In this document: positions 1 to 6,906 of the stretch, in pieces
Layout of the letters: each line of letters begins with the position of its first letter
Position numbering within the stretch: the stretch's first letter is position 1
Source of the DNA: Actinomadura sp. WMMA1423
Lineage (GTDB): Bacteria; Actinomycetota; Actinomycetes; Streptosporangiales; Streptosporangiaceae
Assembly: GCF_006547145.1 (NCBI RefSeq)
Contig: NZ_CP041244.1
Span: 620,001 to 684,000, forward strand
Length of the DNA: 64,000 nt
Reading direction: 5' to 3'
The notes under the pieces: generated by a model
Told to the model about the DNA's origin: nothing
Databases searched by the model: none
Seen by the model: the letters and a program-made list of their open reading frames with translations, nothing else
Made by a program: the position numbers and the translations under genes

Positions 1-161
1 GATCACCCGCGGCGCGGGAGGCGGCGCGGTGTGGCCGGGAACAAGTCTTCCGCCGGGACGGGAGCCGCGACAGGAACCTCAGGACCATTTCCCGGCCGCG
101 GTCTCTAGTGCTTCGGAACTAGGACCCCCTCGCCCCAGGGGTCGCCGGTCCCCACGGCCCC
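1..161. other. Intergenic edge with small hairpins
   Basis: No gene is supported here. A short hairpin (CTAGT, seven bases, then ACTAG) lies at about 107-124 and a GACCCC/GGGGTC stem follows just downstream of the trpE stop. Either could end trpE transcription, but neither has a U-run. Confidence 0.4.
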
Positions 162-2327
162 TCAGCCTCGGGGACGGCAAAGGCGCAGGACGTTGGCGAC
201 GATCCGGTGCCCGGAGCCCCCGGCCGCGGTGAGGATCGACTCCGGATGGAACTGGACGGCCCAGCGCCGCCGCTCGGGGTCCTCGATCGCCATGACGACG
301 TCCCCGGTCAGCGCCGTGACCTGGAACCCCTTCACCCCGCCGGGCGTGGCGTGCAGCGAGTGGTAGCGCGCGGCGGTGAAGTCGTCCGGCAGCCCCTCGA
401 ACAGCTCGCCGCCCGTGACCTTCACCTGGCCGGGCTTGCCGTGGGACGGCTCGGGCAGCAGCGCCAGCTCGCCGCCCGCGTGCTCGACCATGGCCTGGAG
501 CCCGAGGCAGACGCCCAAGACCGGCAGGCCCCGGGCGTCCAGCTCGTCCAGGAGCGCGCGGGTGCCGAAGTCCCGCGGGCGCCCGGGGCCGGGCGACAGC
601 ACCACCAGGTCCGGAGCGTGCTCGTCCAGCAGCCGCACCGGGAAGCCGTGCCGGAGGGTCACCACGGAGGCGCCGTGCTGCCGGAAGTAGTCGGCGAGGG
701 TGTTGACGAAGGAGTCCTCGTGGTCGACGAGCAGGACCGTGAGGCCCTCGCCCGGCTGCGCGGGCAGCGGGGCCTCCTGCGGCACGGCGGTCCCGGGCCC
801 CTTGCGCGCGGCGGCGAGCGCGCTCAGCAGCGCGCTGGCCTTGAGGTGCGTCTCGCGCTCCTCCTCGTCCGGGTCGGAGTCGTAGAGCAGCGTGGCCCCG
901 GCCCGGACGGTCGCGACGCCGTCGCGGATCTGCGCGGTCCGCAGCGTGAGGCCGGTGTTCATCGACCCGTCGAAGCCGACGAAGCCGACCGCGCCGCCGT
1001 ACCAGCGGCGGGGCGAGTCCTCGTGGTCCTCGATGAACTGCATCGCCCACGCCTTGGGCGCCCCCGTGACGGTCACCGCCCACATGTGGGTGAGGAAGGC
1101 GTCCAGCGCGTCGAAGCCCGGCCGCAGCCGCCCCTCGATGTGGTCGACGGTGTGGATCAGCCGCGAGTAGATCTCGATCTGCCGGCGGCCGAGGACGCGC
1201 ACGCTGCCGGGCACGCAGATCCGCGACTTGTCGTTGCGGTCCACGTCGGTGCACATGGTCAGCTCGGACTCGTCCTTGGCCGAGGACAGGATCGTGCGGA
1301 TCTGCTCGGCGTCCTCCAGGGGGTCGGCGCCGCGCCTGATGGTCCCGGCGATCGGGCACGTCTCGACGCGGTCGCCGGAGACCCGCACGAACATCTCGGG
1401 CGACGCGCCGACCAGGAACTCGCCGTCGCCGAGGTTGAACAGGAACTCGTACGGCGCCGGATTGGACTCCCGCAACCGCTCGAAGAACGCGGCGGGGTCG
1501 TCGCAGCGCCCGTACATCGCGTGCCCCGGCGTGACCTCGAAGAGGTCGCCCCGGACGAACTTCTCCTTGGCGTCGCGCACCATCTGCGCGTACACGCCGG
1601 GGACGGGCTGCGGCGGAAGGCCGGCGCGCCGCCGGGCCGGCGTCGCCCCGGTGCCGCGCGGCAGCCCCGCCGTGCCGGCCCCGTCCACCTCGAACTCGTA
1701 GGAGATCCGGTGCGAGGTCTCGCGCTTGCGGTCGACGACCACCATCTCGTCGGGCAGGTGCAGGACGAGGTCGCGCTGGTCGTCCGGCCGCTCGAGCCGG
1801 GTCCGCAGCGGCTCGAACTGCAGCGACAGGTCGTACCCGAAGGCTCCGTACAGGCCGAGGTGGGGGTCGTCGCAGCGGAACAGGTCGACGACGGCGCGCA
1901 GGGCGGTGAAGACGGTGGGCTGGCGGCTGCGCTCCTCCTCGGCGAAGAAGCCCTCCGCGGGCGGGACGAAGATCTCGAACAGGCCGGGCTCGTCGGCCCG
2001 CACCTCACCGGTGGCGCGCAGCGCCCCGGCCAGGGCCGGCAGGACGACCCGGCCCCGCCCGTTCAGCGGCCGGACGGCGACCGTGCGGCCGCGCGCGACG
2101 ATCTCCAGGCAGGGATCGGCGTAGGCCATGTGCCAGCGGCTGTAGCGGCCCGGGTACTCCATGCCGGAGCTGAGCACGCCGCCGCGCCGCTCCCCCACGG
2201 CGGCGACGAGGGCGTTCAGCGCGTCGGACTTGCGCTCGGAGTCGACCGGGGTCGCAATACGGCTCACCCGTACGCCCCCGGCCGTGACGAACTCGCTGGT
2301 CAGCGGCTGTCGTGAGACGATCTCCAC
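162..2327 (-). CDS. trpE(G): Fused anthranilate synthase TrpE(G), 721 aa
   Basis: Catalyses chorismate + glutamine to anthranilate, the first committed step of tryptophan synthesis, in the cytoplasm. One chain carries both subunits: an aminase part (N-terminal TrpE domain, then the chorismate-binding domain at roughly 230-500, including MCTDVDRNDKSR) and a C-terminal glutamine amidotransferase (about 535-715) with the nucleophile in GVCLGLQ near Cys607 and HPE near 694-696. The length fits the fused TrpE(G) type known from rhizobia and some actinomycetes. The GTG start has GAGGGG about 8 nt upstream. An attenuator-like leader lies directly upstream. A shorter-fusion phenazine or PABA-type enzyme is less likely given the length and the Trp leader. 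Confidence 0.95.
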   Translation of the reverse strand: MEIVSRQPLTSEFVTAGGVRVSRIATPVDSERKSDALNALVAAVGERRGGVLSSGMEYPGRYSRWHMAYADPCLEIVARGRTVAVRPLNGRGRVVLPALAGALRATGEVRADEPGLFEIFVPPAEGFFAEEERSRQPTVFTALRAVVDLFRCDDPHLGLYGAFGYDLSLQFEPLRTRLERPDDQRDLVLHLPDEMVVVDRKRETSHRISYEFEVDGAGTAGLPRGTGATPARRRAGLPPQPVPGVYAQMVRDAKEKFVRGDLFEVTPGHAMYGRCDDPAAFFERLRESNPAPYEFLFNLGDGEFLVGASPEMFVRVSGDRVETCPIAGTIRRGADPLEDAEQIRTILSSAKDESELTMCTDVDRNDKSRICVPGSVRVLGRRQIEIYSRLIHTVDHIEGRLRPGFDALDAFLTHMWAVTVTGAPKAWAMQFIEDHEDSPRRWYGGAVGFVGFDGSMNTGLTLRTAQIRDGVATVRAGATLLYDSDPDEEERETHLKASALLSALAAARKGPGTAVPQEAPLPAQPGEGLTVLLVDHEDSFVNTLADYFRQHGASVVTLRHGFPVRLLDEHAPDLVVLSPGPGRPRDFGTRALLDELDARGLPVLGVCLGLQAMVEHAGGELALLPEPSHGKPGQVKVTGGELFEGLPDDFTAARYHSLHATPGGVKGFQVTALTGDVVMAIEDPERRRWAVQFHPESILTAAGGSGHRIVANVLRLCRPRG

Positions 2328-2376
2328 CGCGGTGGCCCCTCATTTCGGGCCCCCACCGGGCGGCGACAACGCGAAA

Positions 2377-2399
2377 CGACCGCCGGGTGAGGGCGGTCG
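2377..2399 (-). terminator. Attenuator hairpin upstream of trpE(G)
   Basis: Read on the minus strand, CGACCGCC and GGCGGTCG form an 8-bp stem with a 7-base loop followed by TTT. An upstream segment (GGCGGT, just after the leader stop codon) can pair with ACCGCC in the left arm, giving a competing antiterminator. This is the usual geometry of tryptophan attenuation; the pairing is seen, the regulation is inferred. Confidence 0.75.
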
Positions 2400-2432
2400 C
2401 CTGGTCTGGAACATGCGCGAACCGGCACCGCC

Positions 2433-2471
2433 TCAGCGGCGCCACCACCACCGGGAGGCTGCGGTTCGCAT
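2433..2471 (-). CDS. trpL: Tryptophan leader peptide, 12 aa
   Basis: A short reading frame translates as MRTAASRWWWRR followed by TGA. Three consecutive Trp codons lie just before the stop, where a stalled ribosome would cover the first RNA arm and let the antiterminator form. It is about 105 bases upstream of the trpE(G) start on the same strand. Leaders with tandem Trp codons are known before actinomycete trp genes. Confidence 0.82.
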   Translation of the reverse strand: MRTAASRWWWRR

Positions 2472-2659
2472 GCGGCGAGGTTACCACGGACGGTTTCGCA
2501 CCTGTCCCCTCGCTCCCCTGGAACGATCCACCGAAGTCGTGCCGCCGCCGATATCCGGCTGTGACCAGCGGGTGTGTAGGCTCGCCCGGCCGCACCCCCG
2601 GCACGGTCCCGCCACGCGATCCGGGCGGGCCGTGCGCGGGCGAGACGAGGAGGACCCCC

Positions 2660-2911
2660 ATGACTCCCGAAGACTCCCGGGAACCGACTCCGACCCAGCC
2701 CCCGCCACCGGACGCCGACCGCACCGACCGCAGCCCGTGGAACTGGCTGCTGATCGTCCCGGTCGTGCTCCCCCTGCTCACCTTCCTCTACAACAGCGAC
2801 AAGCCCCGCCTCGCGGGCTTTCCCGCCTTCTACTGGGTCCAGCTGGCCTTCATCCCGCTGGGCGTCGCCTGCACGGTCGTCGTGTACCAGATGACGAAGA
2901 AGCGGGGCTGA
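2660..2911 (+). CDS. DUF3311-type small membrane protein, 83 aa
   Basis: Small inner-membrane protein with two predicted helices (about 27-45 and 54-76) after a Pro-rich polar N-terminus. In actinomycetes this family is typically encoded immediately before a sodium:solute symporter and is thought to be its accessory subunit. Here the symporter gene begins 4 nt after the stop codon, so the two are cotranscribed. The ATG is preceded by GAGGAGGA. Confidence 0.85.
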   Translation: MTPEDSREPTPTQPPPPDADRTDRSPWNWLLIVPVVLPLLTFLYNSDKPRLAGFPAFYWVQLAFIPLGVACTVVVYQMTKKRG

Positions 2912-2915
2912 TCCG

Positions 2916-4526
2916 ATGGCACGCGACCACCTCACCGAGATCATCATCTTCGCCGCCCTGTTCCTGCTGGTCAGCGGGATGGGCTTCGTCGCCGCCCGGT
3001 GGCGGCGGCCCGACTCCATGCACAGCCTGGACGAGTGGGGCCTCGGCGGCCGCAGCTTCGGCAGCTGGATCACCTGGTTCCTGATCGGCGGCGACCTCTA
3101 CACCGCCTACACGTTCGTGGCCGTCCCGGCGCTGGTGTTCGGCGCGGGCGCGGCGGGCTTCTTCGCCGTCCCGTACACGATCATCGTGTACCCCCTGGTA
3201 TTCCTGGTACTGATCAAGCTCTGGTCGGTCTCGCACGTGCACGGCTTCGTGACGCCGGCCGACTTCGTGCGGGCCCGGTTCGGCTCCCCGACGCTGGCGC
3301 TCGTCATCGCGGTCACCGGCATCGTCGCCACGATGCCCTACATCGCGCTGCAGCTGGTCGGCATCGAGGCGGTGCTGAAGGCGATGGGCGTGCACGGGCA
3401 CTGGCCGATCATCATCGCGTTCGTGATCCTCGCGGCCTACACCTACCAGTCCGGCCTGCGCGCCCCCGCGCTGATCGCCTTCGTCAAGGACGTGCTGATC
3501 TACCTGGTCATCATCGTCGCGGTGCTGTACATCCCGGCGAAGCTCGGCGGCTGGGGCGACATCTTCGACGCGGCCAAGGCCAAGTTCGACAAGACGCCCG
3601 CGCCCGGCGACGGCGTCACGATCGCGGGCAGCGGCCAGCTGAACTACGCGATGCTGGCGCTCGGCTCGGCGATGGCGCTGTTCCTCTACCCGCACAGCAT
3701 CACCGGCGTGCTGGCCAGCAGGAACCGCAACGTGATCAAGCGCAACATGGCGGCGCTGCCCGCCTACAGCTTCGTGCTCGGCCTGATCGCGCTGCTCGGC
3801 TACATGGCCATCGCGGCGGGCGTGAAGCCGGTCACCACCGACGGGAAGCCCGACACCAACACCGTGGTCCCGCTGCTGTTCGACCACATGTTCCCGGACT
3901 GGTTCGCCGGGGTGGCCTTCGCCGCCGTCGGCATCGGCGCGCTCGTCCCGGCGGCGATCATGTCGATCGCGGCGGCGAACCTGTTCACCCGCAACATCTA
4001 CAAGGAGTACATCCGCCGCGACGCCGACGCCAAGGAGGAGGCGACCGTCAGCAAGCTGGTCTCGCTGATCGTCAAGGCGGGCGCGGTCGTGTGCATCCTC
4101 GCGCTCGACCCCGAGTTCTCCATCGACCTTCAGCTCATCGGCGGCGTCATCATCCTGCAGACGCTGCCGGCGGTCGGGCTCGGCCTGCTCACCCGCTGGT
4201 TCCACCGCGGCGCCCTCATCGGCGGCTGGGCCGCGGGCATGGCCGCCGGCCTGTGGATGCTGTACCAGATCCCGAACCCGGTGAAGGGCAAGGAGCACTT
4301 CGGCGGCTCGGCCTACCCGCTCAGCGACCTCGGCCTGGACACCAAGACGACGGTGTACGTCGGCATGCTGGCGCTCGCCGTCAACGTGGTGGTCGCGGTC
4401 GCCGGCACCCTGGTCTGCAGGGCCGCCAAGCTCGCGGACGGCGAGGACGCGACGCGCGCGGCCGACTACCTCGCGGACGAGGGCGATCCGAGGGTCAAGG
4501 ACATGGAGCTCAGCTCCAGCACCTGA
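2916..4526 (+). CDS. Sodium:solute symporter (SSS family), 536 aa
   Basis: Polytopic membrane transporter with about 13 hydrophobic helices. The segment around residues 38-60 (DEWGLGGRSFGSW) is typical of the SSS family, and the pairing with a DUF3311 partner is typical of the monocarboxylate/short-chain acid branch (MctP-like). The substrate cannot be fixed from sequence. A GC-rich hairpin follows the gene. Confidence 0.9.
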   Translation: MARDHLTEIIIFAALFLLVSGMGFVAARWRRPDSMHSLDEWGLGGRSFGSWITWFLIGGDLYTAYTFVAVPALVFGAGAAGFFAVPYTIIVYPLVFLVLIKLWSVSHVHGFVTPADFVRARFGSPTLALVIAVTGIVATMPYIALQLVGIEAVLKAMGVHGHWPIIIAFVILAAYTYQSGLRAPALIAFVKDVLIYLVIIVAVLYIPAKLGGWGDIFDAAKAKFDKTPAPGDGVTIAGSGQLNYAMLALGSAMALFLYPHSITGVLASRNRNVIKRNMAALPAYSFVLGLIALLGYMAIAAGVKPVTTDGKPDTNTVVPLLFDHMFPDWFAGVAFAAVGIGALVPAAIMSIAAANLFTRNIYKEYIRRDADAKEEATVSKLVSLIVKAGAVVCILALDPEFSIDLQLIGGVIILQTLPAVGLGLLTRWFHRGALIGGWAAGMAAGLWMLYQIPNPVKGKEHFGGSAYPLSDLGLDTKTTVYVGMLALAVNVVVAVAGTLVCRAAKLADGEDATRAADYLADEGDPRVKDMELSSST

Positions 4527-4560
4527 CCCGGCTCGCCTCACCGGCCAGGCACGACGACGG

Positions 4561-4590
4561 CCCGGTCGTCCGCTCCCGCGGACGGCCGGG
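4561..4590 (+). terminator. Hairpin terminator after the symporter gene
   Basis: A 13-pair stem with a TCCC loop, 34 bases after the symporter stop codon. It has no clear U-run, as is common for actinomycete terminators. Confidence 0.6.
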
Positions 4591-4785
4591 TCGCCTCCCG
4601 CGGCCACGCGGGCGCCAGGCACCCGCAAGAGCGCCACCCGCTAAGCGGCCGACGGTTCAATTTCCACGACGTCCGCAGGTTCTCCCACCTGAAGGAGCAC
4701 GGGCAGCCGCTCCCCACGACCTGCTGTGGCTGCCGGACTCCCCGAACCGAGAACCGAGATCTACGGCAAGACGTTGACTTCTTCT
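4591..4785. other. Unassigned spacer beside the decayed tnpB
   Basis: No start-and-RBS-supported gene. A plus-strand frame is open from about 4640 to 4776 but has no start signal and no family I recognise. It may be chromosomal debris next to the transposon end. Confidence 0.35.
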
Positions 4786-5530
4786 CCCGCCTGAAGGCGG
4801 GGGATTCCAGCGGTCGCCCGCTGGGCTTCCTGCTTCGCCGACGACGGCCCCGTCCGGGAGGTGTCCCGTTGAGGTCTTACACCGTCTCCACAGGCGGTCA
4901 CCGCCAGCCCGGCGGCCAGGATGTTGCGCGCCGCGTTCACGTCGCGGTCATGCACCGCGCCGCACTCGCACGTCCATGCCCGGACGTCCAGCGGCAACTT
5001 GGCGCCGACGGTTCCGCAGGCCCCGCACAGCTTGGTGGAGGGGAACCAGCGGTCGACCACGACCAGGTCGCGCCCGTACCAGGCGCACCTGTACTCCAGC
5101 ATGGAGCGCAGCTCCCGCCACGCCGCATCCGAGATGGCGCGCGCGAGCCCGCGGTTCTTCAACAGGTTGCTGACGGTGAGATCCTCGATCACGACCGTTC
5201 GGTTCTCACGGACGAGACGGGACGACAGCTTGTGCAGCAGATCGCGGCGCCGGTCGGCGATCCGCGCATGCACCCGGGCCACCTTCCGGCAGGCCTTGTC
5301 CCGGTTCGCCGACCCTTCGGCTTGTAGGCGGCGCGCTTGGTGAAGAAGTTGGTGAACGCGGTCTGGAGATGGCGCAGCGCCTGCTGGAGCGGGACGCAGG
5401 ATACATCGCCCAGGAAGGCGAGCTTCGATGCGGGGCAACCCAGCGGACGCCGAAACGCTCCGGCTTCCCCGACCTGCTCCACAAGAGCCCGTTTCCTCCA
5501 CGGTCTGAGCGGGGTATCCGCGGAGGAATC
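4761..5530 (-). pseudogene. tnpB: Decayed tnpB (IS200/IS605, IS1341-type)
   Basis: Remnant of a TnpB RNA-guided nuclease. The C-terminal part is good: VVIEDL (second RuvC acidic residue), the CGACG...CECG zinc ribbon and HDRDVNAARNI (third acidic residue). The N-terminal part lies in another minus-strand frame at about 5350-5480 (VPLQQALRHLQTAF). The middle, including the GIDLG segment with the first catalytic Asp, is missing, so there is at least one frameshift plus an internal deletion. The right end keeps the CCCGCC-TGAA-GGCGGG hairpin usual at IS605-type ends (4786-4801). The residual reading frame is not a functional protein. Confidence 0.85.
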
Positions 5531-5570
5531 TCAATGACCGAGTCAATCCGCCTGCGCGTCGGCGGGGCGG

Positions 5571-5742
5571 ATGAGACCCGGCCGCAGGGCTATCCTGCGG
5601 GCCATCGCCAGCGCCCTCGACCTGTCGATCAACTCCGTGCCCCGCGCCCTGGCCGACAAGGACGCGGCCAGCCCTGAGACCCGCGAGCGGGTGCTGGCCG
5701 AAGCCGAGTACCTCGGGTACCTGCCGAACGCGATCAGGCGCG
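5571..5742 (+). pseudogene. LacI-family headpiece fragment
   Basis: About 50 residues match the N-terminal HTH and hinge of LacI regulators (ILRAIASALDLSINSVPRAL followed by SPETRERVLAEAEYLGY), then the frame runs into the antisense of the cupin gene with no effector domain. It probably survives from a regulator disrupted near the TnpB insertion. Confidence 0.65.
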
Positions 5743-6129
5743 GCCGTAGGCGTCCTCGAGGCGCTCGATGTCGTCCTCGTCGAAGCGGCCGAACGCGATC
5801 TCCATGACGCGCACGGCCGGGCCTGCCGAGCCGAGCCGGTGGAAGTCCCCGGCGCGGATCAGGACCCGCTCCCCCACCTCCGGCAGGACGCGGCGCCCGG
5901 CCACCTCGAACACCGCGCCGGGGTCGAGCGCGACCCACAGCTCGTCGCGGTCGCGGTGCCGCTGCAGGCTGAGCCGCTGCCCCGGCTCCACGTGAATGAT
6001 CTTCACGGTGGACGGCTCGTTGAGCGTGAAGCGCTCGAAGCGCCCCCAGGGGCGCCGCTCGGTCGCCACGTCGGGCTCGGGCCGCGCCTCGCTCTGCGCC
6101 TGCGTCTGCACGTCGGTCTGCACGGTCAC
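5734..6129 (-). CDS. Cupin protein, mannose-6-P isomerase II C-domain type, 131 aa
   Basis: Single cupin barrel resembling the C-terminal domain of type II phosphomannose isomerase/GDP-mannose pyrophosphorylase: RPWGRFERF, then IHVEPGQRLSLQRHRDRDE and the second motif RAGDFHRLG. As a stand-alone domain it probably binds a metal and a sugar or nucleotide-sugar; the substrate is unknown. The GTG start overlaps the stop of the TetR gene (GTGA), so the two are translationally coupled. Confidence 0.8.
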   Translation of the reverse strand: MTVQTDVQTQAQSEARPEPDVATERRPWGRFERFTLNEPSTVKIIHVEPGQRLSLQRHRDRDELWVALDPGAVFEVAGRRVLPEVGERVLIRAGDFHRLGSAGPAVRVMEIAFGRFDEDDIERLEDAYGRA

Positions 6130-6782
6130 CTCGGGAATCGTGGGTCGTCGGACAACTGCGGGGCTCGGGCCTCGGACGCGACGGCGGGCAGCCCGCCGAG
6201 GACGAGGTCGACGAGGCCGTCCACGACGGACTCGCGCGGCACGTCGTCGGCGTGGTCGAGCCACCAGTCGCCGGCCGTCTGCACCATGCCGACGATCGCG
6301 TGGCCCCACACGTAGGCGCGGGTCCGGTCCGCCATCTCGCCCTCGGCGATCATCACCTCGGCGAGCTCCCGGCTCACGTCCCGGATCATGGTGCTCATCG
6401 CGCTGTGGGTGGCGGTGTCCTCGGCGCTCGCCCGGTGCATCAGGAAGCGGTAGAGGTTGAGGTTCTTGGAGATCGTCGCCAGGTAGGTGTCGATGGTGGA
6501 GCGGGTGCGGTCGCGGATCGGGTCGCCGCGGGAGAACTCGTCCCGGATCCCCTCGATCAGCTTGCGCGTGTGCCGCTCGGCCAGGGCCTGGTAGAGGCCG
6601 CTCTTGTCGCCGAAGTGGCGGTACAGGATCGGCTTGCTGATCCCGGCCTCCGCGGCGATCGCGGCCATGGACGCCTCGGGCCCCTCCCGCTGGATGACCC
6701 GGTCGGCGGCCTCCAGCAGGGCGCGGCGGCGGCCGGGATCACGCCGTGATCCGGGCCCCGGCCGGCCCGCCGTACTCGTCAT
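6126..6782 (-). CDS. TetR-family transcriptional regulator, 218 aa
   Basis: N-terminal TetR helix-turn-helix (about 20-65: MAAIAAEAGISKPILYRHFG) followed by a helical ligand domain with YVWGHAIVGMVQTAGDWWLD, common in actinobacterial TetR_C-type regulators. The ATG at 6782 was chosen because it sits about 20 residues ahead of the HTH. It is cotranscribed with the cupin gene. The ligand is unknown. Confidence 0.9.
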   Translation of the reverse strand: MTSTAGRPGPGSRRDPGRRRALLEAADRVIQREGPEASMAAIAAEAGISKPILYRHFGDKSGLYQALAERHTRKLIEGIRDEFSRGDPIRDRTRSTIDTYLATISKNLNLYRFLMHRASAEDTATHSAMSTMIRDVSRELAEVMIAEGEMADRTRAYVWGHAIVGMVQTAGDWWLDHADDVPRESVVDGLVDLVLGGLPAVASEARAPQLSDDPRFPR

Positions 6783-6906
6783 GGACAGCACGGTATCCGG
6801 GGGTGTTACCCGGTGACAACACCGGCTGGCCTGGGACGGCGGGGCCCGCGGGGCAGGACGGGGCGGGGGGCGGACGTCCCTCGCCCCCCGCCCGGCCTGC
6901 GTCCGC

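Noticed and set aside
207..2315. Long plus-strand frame opposite trpE(G), and a similar minus-strand frame opposite the symporter at 2850-4637
   Set aside because: Antisense shadows; the opposite strands encode clear TrpE(G) and SSS proteins.
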